A stretch of DNA of 64,000 bases from Caldithrix sp. (GTDB lineage: Bacteria; Zhuqueibacterota; Zhuqueibacteria; Thermofontimicrobiales; Sulfurfontimicrobiaceae): contig DYKB01000005.1 of NCBI GenBank assembly GCA_020722815.1, positions 102,490-166,489 on the forward strand, given 5' to 3'. Both the position numbers and the translations under genes were made by a program. The notes beneath the pieces are model-generated. The model saw only the letters and a list, made by a program, of their open reading frames with translations. It was not told the DNA's origin and did no database searches. Below, piece after piece: positions 1-9,744 of the stretch. How positions within the stretch are numbered: position 1 is the first letter of the stretch; each line of letters opens with the position of its first letter.

Positions 1-864
1 ACCGTTACCAACAATCACGAATGGTGTCATACTGCTTTTTTCGGCGTAAGGCGGATGCGTTCCCTGATCCCACTGACCATGATCGCCCATTACAATCAGG
101 ACACTTTCCTCCCAGCGACCGGTTGTCTTTAGCCAATCAATAAAATCGCCCAGCAGCGAATCGGCATACAATGCCTGCTGAATATACGGTGATTCCGGAT
201 ACCAGATATTTTTATACCAGGGCAAACTCCCGTCCTCTGCGGCATATTTCAAATGCGCCTGGTTATATGATTCAGGCCCCTGAAAAACAATGTGTCCGGC
301 AGATCCGGGTCCTTGTAAATGAATTCGGATAAAGGTTGGATCATCATTTTCAATTATTTTTTTTGCATCCTCTACAGGCATTTCATCTTTAAATAAGTCC
401 GGAAAACCATTTTCTGCCAGTTGATGATAAATCATGTAGCCAGGGCTGATCTCTTCATAAGAATCACAATTGACGGTAAAAGCGGTTTTTTGGTCACGAA
501 AACTATGTTGAATCAAATGCTGTTTAATTTCCGGTTGGCCAATAAAAACAGTACCAGTCATCGCGACCGGATTCGGCAATGAACAACCCCAGGGATAGTA
601 AGTGGCATCCTTTTCATTTTCATCGCGTTTCGGATGTGCGGCTAGGATGACATGCATGGCTTTATAATAACACCCCTCATTTTTTAATTGCTGAAAAACT
701 GGTAGTGGAATTTTTTCCGGAGCACCGACGGGCATGGCATCACTGATAAATAAAATCACACGCTTGGGTGGATCAGATTTAAATTTAATCAACTTATTGG
801 TATCATTGCTGCATCCAGTCATAATGATTATTAAGTTTAGAAATAACAATAAAATAAACCTCAT
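1..864 (-). CDS. alkaline-phosphatase-superfamily lipoprotein, C-terminus cut by window edge
   Basis: The minus strand is open from ATG at 864 to the window edge (288 codons without a stop), preceded by a strong AGGAGGTG ribosome site 6 bases upstream. The N-terminus is hydrophobic and ends in MTGC, a lipobox, so the product is probably a membrane-anchored lipoprotein. Then comes a strand-like segment RVILFISDAMP, and near residue 270 the motif MGDHGQWDQGTHPP, typical of the metal site of the sulfatase/phosphodiesterase/alkaline phosphatase superfamily. Known members hydrolyse phosphate or sulfate esters; the substrate here cannot be told. The first metal-site nucleophile region is not obvious, so activity is unproven. 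The missing C-terminus lies left of the window. Confidence 0.8.
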   Translation of the reverse strand, partial: MRFILLLFLNLIIIMTGCSNDTNKLIKFKSDPPKRVILFISDAMPVGAPEKIPLPVFQQLKNEGCYYKAMHVILAAHPKRDENEKDATYYPWGCSLPNPVAMTGTVFIGQPEIKQHLIQHSFRDQKTAFTVNCDSYEEISPGYMIYHQLAENGFPDLFKDEMPVEDAKKIIENDDPTFIRIHLQGPGSAGHIVFQGPESYNQAHLKYAAEDGSLPWYKNIWYPESPYIQQALYADSLLGDFIDWLKTTGRWEESVLIVMGDHGQWDQGTHPPYAEKSSMTPFVIVGNG

Positions 865-919
865 AAAAAACACCTCCTAAAAAAACTATCAGAATAATCC
901 ATTTTCTACCAACAATTTA

Positions 920-1052
920 TCATTTTTTATCAGGATAAATTTCAATGGTCGTTTTTTCGATTCCCACATTGAAATTAAACTGAACTGCACCGGAAGTACT
1001 GGATTTTAAGAATGTGATTTTTCAGTTTAGCGCAATTTCACATTGTCGTAAA
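920..1052 (-). pseudogene. small coding remnant, possible tail of a sugar-binding or secreted protein
   Basis: In this gene-free stretch the minus strand reads as two short protein-like tails in different frames: one ends FYDNVKLR at a TAA (1027-1029), resembling the end of carbohydrate-binding beta-sandwich domains, and one reads TFLKSSTSGAVQFNFNVG and ends at a TGA (920-922). Neither has a start codon or ribosome site. I read them as leftovers of a decayed gene. The resemblance is from pattern only. Confidence 0.25.
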
Positions 1053-1111
1053 ATATTTTTTATATCATTTAGTACCTACAAAAAATAGCCAGCATGTTCA
1101 TCCAAACTCCA

Positions 1112-1455
1112 TTATTGGAGTGTCGAAACGATGTATTCGATATCATGACTCAATTCATGAATAGCGTAATCCAGGCCCAGCTCATACGCTGCCAACCGTT
1201 TCACAGAATTTAACCGGTCAAAATTTTTTGACGAAAGCAACATCGTGTATCCAACAACAAATTTATTATACCAACTCAAACTAACTGGCGGGCGGCATTC
1301 ATCCTAAAAGCCGGTTCCCGCCAATTAGTGGAAGAGTATGATAGAGGAATATGGGCGTATTTGAATAAAAGTATCATTTTCTTTACATCCTCCCTAATTT
1401 TTACAAGGAAGTGGATGCTGTCAACACCGCCCACGAATTCATTCTGACAGCGCCT
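1112..1455 (-). pseudogene. decayed gene remnant with a frameshift, downstream of the PorV-like gene
   Basis: The minus strand reads as protein in two consecutive frames. The first (about 1455 to 1282) contains STNWREPAFRMNAARQLV; a frame change near 1280 leads to SLSWYNKFVVGYTMLLSS and on to a TAA at 1112-1114. Together they make about 114 residues of plausible, mostly helical sequence that joins smoothly across the shift. No start or ribosome site is visible and upstream stops close the frame. It begins 9 bases after the PorV-like gene ends, so it may have been the next gene of that operon. The family is not recognised. Confidence 0.4.
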
Positions 1456-1463
1456 GGATTATT

Positions 1464-2495
1464 TTATAATCCAAATCCAAATGAAAACAGGTGGGTCGCA
1501 TCAAGCCGACCATAATCCAGATAGGCATAATCGACATTGACATGATAGCCCGCCATGGCGATTTTCGCGCCACCGCCCAGGGTCATCCCGATTTCATCAT
1601 AATTAAACCGATAGCCGCCGCGGAGGAAAAACATATTATTAAAATTATATTCCATGGCAGCATGAATCCGTTCATCCGCATCATTGGGATGGGTGGCTTC
1701 AAGATAAGCACTCAAATTGTGCATATCTTCTTTGGTTCCACCGAGTAGATCATAACCCACGCCCATAAATAATTCCATGGGCATGCGCACCTGAATGGGT
1801 AGGCCGTACAGGGCATCAAATCCACCAAAACGTTGGTCTGCTCCCAGATTACGTCCAACAATGGCAAAACGCAAACTTTTCAGTCCGGTTTTAAAATATA
1901 ATCCAAAATCAAAACCAACATTGGATGCTTTCACATCATCAAGGGTTTCTTCGATATAATTAACAGATCCACCGATAGCGAAACGATCGGTAATGGTTCG
2001 GGCGTAAGTCAATCCGACTAACAGATCCCCCGCATCGAAAGTGCCCAGATTCGTGAAACGTTCATTTCCAAATGTACCCGGACGATTTTCAGTTCTGATC
2101 ATATCTCCACTGCTGAGACTGGCTAATTGAATTCCAAAAGTACCCCACTGGTTGAAATTCTTCGCTGCGGCGGCTGTCATATAAGATATATCAGCCAGGT
2201 AGTTAAATTTACTGAACCCAACATTGATATTACTGACATTGACCAGATCTGCCGGATTCGCAAAAACCGCCATCACATCATTATGGGTCAATCCGCATTT
2301 GATATTCGCCAGCGCCGCATTTCTGGCATTGGTTGGCAGGTGCAAAAATTGCCAGCCACTGCGCCCGACGCGTGAAAAATCAACGGCCGGGATTTCTGGA
2401 AAATCGATGGCATCTTGTGCGTAAGCAGGCAGCAAATTCAGACTCAGCACAAGCGCAACGATTGCCAGCATCGTTTGCATTTTATTTTTTATCAT
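1464..2495 (-). CDS. PorV/PorQ (UPF0164)-type outer-membrane beta-barrel protein
   Basis: About 343 residues from ATG at 2495, chosen because AGGAGG lies 7 bases upstream and the first residues (MIKNKMQTMLAIVALVLSLN) form a signal peptide ending AYAQ; the longer frame to 2600 has no such support. The mature start, GWQFLHLPTNARNAALAN, followed by a VFANPADL segment, is the signature of the PorV/PorQ/UPF0164 family. The rest is alternating beta-strand sequence and the protein ends FSFGFGL, as barrels do. PorV in Bacteroidota shuttles type 9 secretion cargo to the attachment complex; family members elsewhere are of unknown role. It is the last intact gene of the receptor operon, after a sorting-domain protein, which fits a cargo-handling role (inference). 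Confidence 0.8.
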   Translation of the reverse strand: MIKNKMQTMLAIVALVLSLNLLPAYAQDAIDFPEIPAVDFSRVGRSGWQFLHLPTNARNAALANIKCGLTHNDVMAVFANPADLVNVSNINVGFSKFNYLADISYMTAAAAKNFNQWGTFGIQLASLSSGDMIRTENRPGTFGNERFTNLGTFDAGDLLVGLTYARTITDRFAIGGSVNYIEETLDDVKASNVGFDFGLYFKTGLKSLRFAIVGRNLGADQRFGGFDALYGLPIQVRMPMELFMGVGYDLLGGTKEDMHNLSAYLEATHPNDADERIHAAMEYNFNNMFFLRGGYRFNYDEIGMTLGGGAKIAMAGYHVNVDYAYLDYGRLDATHLFSFGFGL

Positions 2496-2532
2496 TGATA
2501 AGCCTCCTAAAAGTATGCATTCATTTTTTAAA

Positions 2533-4608
2533 TTAACGAATGACAACAAATTTACCAATATATGACTCGCCTTCATGGCCTTCAACCTGGGATTCCACAT
2601 GGAACAGGTAAAGACCCGGAACGATTCGCTGCATATTTTTATTGGTCATCTGGTAAGGTCTCACTTCAAGACCGTATCCTTCGTGATATGTAGTTACCCA
2701 ATCCTGATCGCCTGAACCATCCGTATGATCCAGATTCATCACCAGATCGCCATTTAGTGTGTAAATGCGAATTTTGCATTTTGCCGGAACCCCAACAAAA
2801 TCCAGTCGGAATTGATCATTCGCAATGCGACTGTGTAATTTAAATGGATTTGGGACCACAACAATTTTTTCCAATTCATTAGCAGGAGGATAATCTGGAT
2901 ATAATGGCCGAAGATTTGGATTAACTTTTCCGGATTCACGACCATCGGCATCGACGGTGGTGACACAATACCAGTTCGGCGAACCGAGTTGACGTTCATC
3001 ATAGTATGAAAGCATTCCGTCAGCACCAGGAGCGGTATTGGCAGCGATGGTCGTCACTTTTGTCCAGGGACCATGCGGACTATCAAAAGAATGATATAGA
3101 TTGTAGCCGGCAAAAGTACCAGATTCCTTGCCAGTGAGCGTCACGCGTGGCCATTTAATCATTATACCAGGTTTTGAACCAACAGGACCTCTGGTTTCAA
3201 TGGTTAATGAATTAAATCCGTCGGTCGGGGTCGGCGGAGGGACTTCATTGATCTGGTAACCATTATTAAATAATTCACGGGCAGCCTCCAGATGTGCCCA
3301 CATATTATCGCGACCTTCGATTAGATGCGCCTGATTTTCCAATCCGCCAGCTATGACACGACTCCAGTCCATGTGTCCACCAACAACCGCGTATGTCAAA
3401 GTAATCGTTTCACCGGAGGCAATATCCCATGGCCCCGAATTCAGTAACATATTAAAAAGCATATCTTCGCCTGTCCGATCAACCGTTTGTTGATTCGGAT
3501 ACCAGGCCGGCGGGGTAACAGGCGCTCCTGCAGTAAATTTACCGGATGCATCATATTGGCCTTCGGTGGTTTTTGGCAAAGGCTCAAAATATTTCATCGA
3601 ACTTTCAAAGTAGTCACGGCCATAATTTGTCAGCGAAATCGCGCGGTTATTGAGATCTATTTTCGGCGCTTCGGAACCATAGGGACCTGGAAAAACAAAG
3701 TTATAGTGGTCTCTTTCACCACCGTTAGCATCTTTGGTCTTATTTAATAACACACAAGTCATATATTGTGGTGCGCGGAAATCATGTTCCACTGATTTTT
3801 GATCATACAAATCACTGGGTTCACCGACATCACTTTTGGTCAAACCATAGTTCCAGACAAATGGATGATTAATATCCTGGTTCACCACCTGGCGACCATC
3901 ATGCCAGTAAAAAAGTTCACGTTCGGGATCCCATTCAAATATATCGTCATCAACCTGTCGCTGACGGGGTAAATGATATTGGAGTCCGGTCACAAAAGGA
4001 TTAAATAAAGCCCATTCAACCGTATAAGCCCAGCGCAAATCGGTTATCGTTTTTGTATTGTTCGCGGGATTGACAATTTTGAATTCAAGGATCACAAAAT
4101 CATCATATTTGGGTAAACTCCAGGCCATGGCTTTCCAATGAACTTCCAGGCCATAATCTACCAGACCTAATTTGGCACTAACAGTTTCCTCCGCTTCATT
4201 GGTTGCATTGGCCAGATTATAATTGGTCGTTTTCGTCACAGGTTCAATGAGGGTCAATCCGGTCGCATCAAATGGCTGACCGGCGGATTTTACAGATTCA
4301 CACCGGTAGGCGGTTGGTACACCGTTCACACTCGCATGTACCATAAAACCCATAATAAAACGCCCGCTCTGATATTTTCGTTGATAATTTGCATCATAGA
4401 GAGTTCCCGGGTAATCAAAATAATTAAATCTATCACCAGCTAACGAATATTCCGGCCCCGGAAAAGAATGCAAATCAATCCACACCCGGCTTCGGGTCAG
4501 ACGTTTATAATCGGTCCACTGTCCATAGAGAACCGTCGTCATTAGCATGTAAATACAGACTAATAACAGACCAGCGCTCCATTTATTAATTTTATTTGTA
4601 CTTTTCAT
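2533..4608 (-). CDS. large secreted protein with a fibronectin-like domain and C-terminal sorting-like domain
   Basis: 691 residues from ATG at 4608; that start sits 7 bases after GGGAG, while the ATG two codons upstream almost touches it. A signal peptide (about residues 8-30, ending TVLYGQ) leads to a long body with no family I recognise, rich in aromatic residues and in segments suited to a beta-structure. Residues about 480-580 look like a fibronectin type III domain (SLTIETRGPVGSKPGIMIKW, then YNLYHSFDSPHGPWTKV). The last 100 residues (VVPNPFK, then KIRIYTLNGDLV, then GLYLFHVES, then GKFVVIR) match type A sorting-like C-terminal domains. The gene lies between the TonB receptor and the PorV-like gene, so it is probably exported to the cell surface and works with them. 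Confidence 0.8.
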   Translation of the reverse strand: MKSTNKINKWSAGLLLVCIYMLMTTVLYGQWTDYKRLTRSRVWIDLHSFPGPEYSLAGDRFNYFDYPGTLYDANYQRKYQSGRFIMGFMVHASVNGVPTAYRCESVKSAGQPFDATGLTLIEPVTKTTNYNLANATNEAEETVSAKLGLVDYGLEVHWKAMAWSLPKYDDFVILEFKIVNPANNTKTITDLRWAYTVEWALFNPFVTGLQYHLPRQRQVDDDIFEWDPERELFYWHDGRQVVNQDINHPFVWNYGLTKSDVGEPSDLYDQKSVEHDFRAPQYMTCVLLNKTKDANGGERDHYNFVFPGPYGSEAPKIDLNNRAISLTNYGRDYFESSMKYFEPLPKTTEGQYDASGKFTAGAPVTPPAWYPNQQTVDRTGEDMLFNMLLNSGPWDIASGETITLTYAVVGGHMDWSRVIAGGLENQAHLIEGRDNMWAHLEAARELFNNGYQINEVPPPTPTDGFNSLTIETRGPVGSKPGIMIKWPRVTLTGKESGTFAGYNLYHSFDSPHGPWTKVTTIAANTAPGADGMLSYYDERQLGSPNWYCVTTVDADGRESGKVNPNLRPLYPDYPPANELEKIVVVPNPFKLHSRIANDQFRLDFVGVPAKCKIRIYTLNGDLVMNLDHTDGSGDQDWVTTYHEGYGLEVRPYQMTNKNMQRIVPGLYLFHVESQVEGHEGESYIGKFVVIR

Positions 4609-4654
4609 CGACATACTCCCATTTTTTCAATTTAATATTGTTAAATTTAACCAG

Positions 4655-7600
4655 CTAGAATTCTATACCTAATGTGAAGTATATCATACGTTTGGGATTG
4701 GCATAGGAATTATAAAAGCGCCAGATGTTCGCTTCCCCCTCTTTGGATTCAAGTGGGGGTTGGTCTTTCTGTTCCCAGGCATCCAACTCGAACCGCTGAG
4801 TAAAATACGGTCATAATTATTAAATAAATTATTCACCTGAATTCCCAGATATGGTTTTATTCCACCCAGAGTGATCACTTTTGTAATTTTCAAATCGGTC
4901 CGTTGATGCGGATACCAGGTTTTATTATCGGGTATGGCAAGTCCTGCATAACCTGATTCATAATAGGTATAGGTTGGTCCTTTAAAATATTCGTAATAAA
5001 GGGCGAATGTGATATCACCCAATACCGGGGACGCAAAGCCGGCAAAATCTTTCGGAGAAACCAGACTGGCGTTGGCCCGGATTCGTAAGTCAGACATCCA
5101 TTTCGCTTCGATATCATCACGCTGTGTCGGTGAGCCAACCGAATTTTTCGACTGACTGATGACTTTCTCTTCAACTGCCGTTAATCCATAATTAGCGGCA
5201 CTGGTCACGCCATAATCCATATTCACGGCAGCCGACCACAGGCCATCAAACAGCTTTTCGAGGCTCATTTCGATACCACGTGATTCCCGGAAGCCTTTAT
5301 TGGCCAGCACATTATTACTGGAATGGAACGACTTTCGGCCAATTTCATTCGGCGAAACATACATAGCTGCGCCGTTCAGTGAATTATCACCTACTGAAAT
5401 CCCACCTTCACCATATTCTGATTGAAAAGCGAGATTCGTTAACTTTTCATAGTCTTTATAGTATCCGGTCGCACTGACACGAAGCATATCGAAGAAACTT
5501 TGGTTATATCCCAATTCAAATTGAACCAAAGTTTGATAGGTCAAACCATCATGCCCCGTATATCCAAATTGACGATTGGGGCCAATGGTATTCAGTGGAT
5601 TTTGCCGCAGGAAGGAAATGGGACGGCCACAAATGGCATTATATGAAGGCCGCATATTGAATTGACCGTAGCTAAAAAAGATTTTGGAAGATTCACTCAC
5701 CGGGAATGAAATTCCTAATCGCGGTGATAGAGCGGCTTTCCAGGTGGACTTTACACTATTTTTCCCTTTGAGCGTATATTTTGCATCATCTGGCTTATTC
5801 GACAGGTCCATATAATTTTCATACGGACGCGGCCAATATGCCCAATCCGGTAGTTCCCGTTCCAGGAACCACATATAATCAGAATTCAGGACATTGGCTT
5901 CATAACCTTTGGTTGTTGGTTCCAACCAAATGGATCAAAGAGTGGATTTTCCGGATAGGTATAATTGGCATTATAGGCATCCAGTCGTAAGCCGATATTC
6001 AGGATAATTCCTTCATACTCCATTTTGTCCTGCAGGAAGAAACCCAACTCTGTGGGCTTTGCATCCCAAACATTGGCAAATACCTGCCCGGCATAGGGTT
6101 TATCCGGTGTTGTCTGCCGCCAATCATGCTGAATCGCAATATGATCGAGATCATGTAAAATAAGCTGTGCCCCGCCTTTAAGCTGGTGTCAATTCGTAAT
6201 CTGGCTGGTAATATCGCCCTTAAGATTGAGGGCATTGGTATGATAACCAAAGTTGGTCAACCAATTCATGTCCAGAACCCGCAGCTCGCCAGTTAACGAC
6301 ATCATTTTATCATATTTTTGACCGAAACCGACATAACCATCCCGTGGCCAGGGAGAATCGGCGGTATAGCCAAAATGTTGGTCAGCCCAGGCGTTTTGGG
6401 CTTCTGCTTTCGAATAATCCTGTGCGATGATGTTTTCCGATCGCGTATAGGTCAAATCGATATTATAGAACGTGGATGAATTAATAGTGTGCTGCCATTT
6501 TAACGCCATTTGATCCATATTCATCTCATCATTACCAAGGCGGTAAGCGCCACCCCAGTACCCATATTCACCTAACCGCATATCATTTGGGTCACGGGAT
6601 TCGCCGGGAATTAAGCCATGCACGCGATTATTTTCCAGTCCCATCACGCCGGATTGGTTATAAGCCGACATTTTATGATAGGCGCGCATGTAATTAGCGC
6701 TGAGCTTCATATTTTTATTCAGATAATAATTAAACTTGAAAATTCCATTGTAAGAATCCTGATAGGGTAATCGGGTGGGATAGATATGGACGCCACGCAA
6801 ATAATTGAATGAAGCCAGAAAATTGGAATTTTCTAAAAATGAGCCATAAATACTGCCTTCAATCTCTTTTTGTGACCGCTGGTTATAATCAGCAACTTCC
6901 TGGTTGCCCAATACCTGATCAATATGGGTATCATATAGTTGTTGCGCGGTGGGTACGGTTTGTCCATCCCATCCGTACCAATAGCGGTAGTACTCGGCAT
7001 ACTCTTTCTGTTTTGCGGCCGATTCCAGTTGTTTGGCCCAATAACTCACTGGAAAATCCGCAATCCGGTGCAAATTCTCATTAAATAAATAGGTGCCCCA
7101 ATGATATTGCCCGGCCGGTCGCAAGGTACCCTTAATATTACCATGAATATTTCTTTTCGTCATTGAAGCTTCTTTTGTTACCACATTGACGACACCGGAC
7201 ATGGCATTACCGTATTCCGCATTGTAGCCACCGGTTAGCAGCGTTACTTCCTGAATGGCCGTGGTGTTAATTTTCTTAAACTGATCCTGCAAAACGCCAT
7301 AATCAGTCGAACTTCCATCCACCATATAGCTGACTTCTTTTAATTCACCGCCCCGGAACGTGCTCACCATACCGGTGTTGATTATTCCATTTTGCTGGCT
7401 AACCAGGTCTTCGAGATCGGTTACGGGTGCCCGTGAAATCAGGGAAGAATTTATCACGGTTTGCGTACCCGTCACATCCAGTTCAACCAGTGGCCGTTCA
7501 GCGACAATACTGACTTCGGTTCCTTCAATAACGGTTGGTGATAGCATAAAATTTACCTGAGTCGTACGATTGGTTATCACCAGAACATTGGTTTTCGTGG

Positions 7601-7871
7601 TGACTTCATAACCCATCATCGTTGCTTTAACCGAATATGCACCAGCAGGAATGTTAATGATAAAATATTCACCCTTGGCGTCGGCTGCTGCTCCCAGAAA
7701 TGTTCCATCGATCATCACATTCGCGCCGGGAAGTGCACTACCGGATTCTTTTTCGATCACCCGGCCTGATATCTTTCCGGTTATCGCAGCCATTGCACTT
7801 CCCGCTGAAATCACGATTAAAAACATCAGCATAAATGCAAATATCTGCAAGTCAAGAGACTTTCTGGTCAT
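4655..7871 (-). pseudogene. TonB-dependent receptor with carboxypeptidase-regulatory N-domain, broken by one stop and two frameshifts
   Basis: Starts at ATG 7871 after AAAGGAGGG. A signal peptide is followed by a carboxypeptidase-regulatory-like fold (GKISGRVIEKESGSALPGAN, about residues 30-110), then a plug domain (VSYMVDGSSTDYG; LLTGGYNAEYGNAMSGVVNV) and barrel strands. The frame stops at TGA 6189-6191, but the same frame continues as receptor sequence (HQLKGGAQLILHDLDHIAI) to about 5940. There it shifts to another frame, and near 4780 it shifts again; the restored end NSYANPKRMIYFTLGIEF stops at TAG 4655-4657, ending in Phe as barrels should. Repaired length is about 1070 residues, normal for SusC-like receptors. 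As written it cannot make a working receptor, unless the lesions are sequence errors. The next genes downstream are the sorting-domain and PorV-like proteins; no SusD-type gene was seen. Confidence 0.85.
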
Positions 7872-8633
7872 CTTTAACCCTCCTTTAAATGTAAAATAGG
7901 TTCAATTATCAAGAGACAACGTCAGAAATAAATTTGTCATTTCCGGTGTAACGATAAATGCATCACCTCCTCGTTTAAATCGTATTTTCTGCTGTTCTCC
8001 TTTTGTTTTTAATTCACGACCGTACACTTTTTAGAAATCTTCTTTGAACAACACTTGTGACCCTCACCCCAATCCTCTCCCAAAGGGCTGATTTTGCCCC
8101 ACATCTCGTTACTGGAAACAGGGAGATGGCGAAAAATTATCAATTCCCCTTCCTTTTTTTTCGAGAAGGGGCCAGGGGATGGGTAAAAAAGAATGCTGAC
8201 AGAACAAAGAAATATTTTTTTTAATAAAGTTTCATAGTGACAAAAAGAAAAGTTTAATTTTGTTCTTATCAACACCATTTTCTAACCCATCCCCCGACCC
8301 CTTCCCTCAAATGAGGGAAGGGGAGTGGCCAATTCCCCGTGTCCAGTAGAAGATGTGGGACACGATCAGCCCAAAGGGAGAGGGCGAAGCTATTCCCTCT
8401 CCCTTTGAGGAGAGGGCTAGGGTGAAGGGTCAGATTTTGCCTAATCAAAAAGTGCCCGGTAGCAAAATTATTAATTATACAAATTCAAATCAAAAATTAT
8501 TTGTCAATATTGGGCGATAAAATTTATGACAACCGATTTGAACAGCAAACTTTGGTGGAATTATTGGCGTACCTGACAATTAATCCAGGCGCCAGTTTCC
8601 ACCGAAGCCGAAAGCGCCACTTCAAATTGAGAC
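7872..8633. repeat. 762-bp spacer holding G-rich and C-rich palindromic repeats
   Basis: No convincing gene. From 8060 to about 8188 and from 8281 to about 8430 lie related segments of the type CCCTCACCCC...CTCTCCC and their inverse (AGGGAGAGGG, TAGGGTGAAGGG), so the block can fold into long imperfect hairpins. A similar element is at 61914-61992. Short frames inside it are by-products of the repeats. The part next to 7871 probably holds the receptor promoter, but I cannot name hexamers with confidence. Confidence 0.6.
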
Positions 8634-9605
8634 TCATCTTCTGAGCTTCTCATAATTATAAACAAATTTCGGCGTTCGCCCCTCGAATACATCGATGACT
8701 GCTATTGCCGCTGATTTTGCAATCCGGACATTGGATTCCCAAGTTGAACCCGCGACATGTGGCGTTAAAATTACATTTTTCATCAAATTAAACGGACTAT
8801 CCGCCGGTAATGGCTCTTTTTGAAAAACATCCAGTGCGGCACCCGCTATTTTCTCACTTTGCAGCATGTCAATAAGTGCCTGCTCATCGACCAGCTCGCC
8901 CCGGGAAGTATTCACCAGATATGCCGACTCTTTCATCAACGCTAATAATTTTCGCGAAACCAGACCATGGGTTTCAGGCACATTGGGAGCATGGATTGAA
9001 ATAAAATCAGATTCAATAAATAATTTTTCCAGCTTGTCGGTAAAAGTAATAAAATCATCTTTTATTTCACCATGAAAATAAGGATCATACACCAGTATTT
9101 TCATTCCCAGACCCCAACCACATTTCCGGGCGACCAACATCCCAATTGCTCCGAATCCAATTAGTCCCAAAGTTCGGCCGGCGACTTCAATTTGTTTTTC
9201 GGAAAATCTTTCCTGCCATTGCCGGGTTCGAACCGCCTGATCCATGTGAAATAATTGCTTGGCTAATCCCAGAATGAGGGCCACCGTATGTTCGGCGACG
9301 GTACAATCGTTCATACCCGGCGTATTGCAGACATAAATGCCACGCTCACTGGCGGCCTCAATATCGATATTATCGACGCCGACCCCGGTTCTGGCTATCA
9401 CCTTCAGGTTATGCGCCTGTTGAATTACGTTTCGATTCACTTTTGATGTGGCCCGCAGGATGATTCCGAACACATCGGGCACTAATCGCAGCAGCGTTGC
9501 TTCGGAAGTATCCGGGGCAATGATAAGCTCGAATTTATCGGTCAGTAAACTTTTGCCCTGGGGATGAATATCTTCGGAGAGTAGTATTTTGGGTTTCATC
9601 ATCAT
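8634..9605 (-). CDS. D-isomer-specific 2-hydroxyacid dehydrogenase (phosphoglycerate/hydroxypyruvate type)
   Basis: 323 residues, full length for the family. The Rossmann motif GLIGFGAIG is followed by an acidic YDPY near residue 175, pointing to NAD. The catalytic set is visible: Arg in NTSRGELVDE, Glu after it, and His in LTPHVAGSTWES. These enzymes interconvert 2-oxo acids and D-2-hydroxyacids (3-phosphoglycerate, hydroxypyruvate, glyoxylate). Next to a tartronate-semialdehyde-type reductase and an aldolase, a role in handling glycerate, hydroxypyruvate or glyoxylate from sugar-acid breakdown is likely (inference). The gene follows gntR and has its own near-copy of the TGGTTAACCA operator at 9668. 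The start has only a weak ribosome site (GGGA), with three Met codons in a row. Confidence 0.85.
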   Translation of the reverse strand: MMMKPKILLSEDIHPQGKSLLTDKFELIIAPDTSEATLLRLVPDVFGIILRATSKVNRNVIQQAHNLKVIARTGVGVDNIDIEAASERGIYVCNTPGMNDCTVAEHTVALILGLAKQLFHMDQAVRTRQWQERFSEKQIEVAGRTLGLIGFGAIGMLVARKCGWGLGMKILVYDPYFHGEIKDDFITFTDKLEKLFIESDFISIHAPNVPETHGLVSRKLLALMKESAYLVNTSRGELVDEQALIDMLQSEKIAGAALDVFQKEPLPADSPFNLMKNVILTPHVAGSTWESNVRIAKSAAIAVIDVFEGRTPKFVYNYEKLRR

Positions 9606-9667
9606 TTATGTCCCAAATTATCGGCTAGTATTTGGTTAATGGTTTAAAATCAAAAGTTAATAGTCAG

Positions 9668-9683
9668 CGGTTAACCAATTTTA
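9668..9683 (-). promoter_or_regulatory. near-copy of the GntR operator with an adjacent -10-like box, before the dehydrogenase
   Basis: CGGTTAACCA (9668-9677) differs in one base from the palindrome TGGTTAACCA found at the gntR and alpha-galactosidase promoters. A TAAAAT box (minus strand, 9678-9683) touches it, as at the other two sites. The matching -35 region is weak (CATTCA). It lies 60 bases upstream of the dehydrogenase start, so it may give that gene its own regulated promoter. Confidence 0.45.
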
Positions 9684-9744
9684 AGTATAAAATATTTTTC
9701 TGAATGACCAGTAATGACCTTTGATGCTAAAAAATCAATAAATT

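Noticed and set aside
2754-3026. Overlapping minus-strand frame inside the sorting-domain gene
   Set aside because: It is a frame shadow of a well-supported gene with signal peptide and sorting domain.
8009-8278. 89-codon minus-strand frame after the receptor promoter region
   Set aside because: It is a translation of the G-rich/C-rich inverted repeats.
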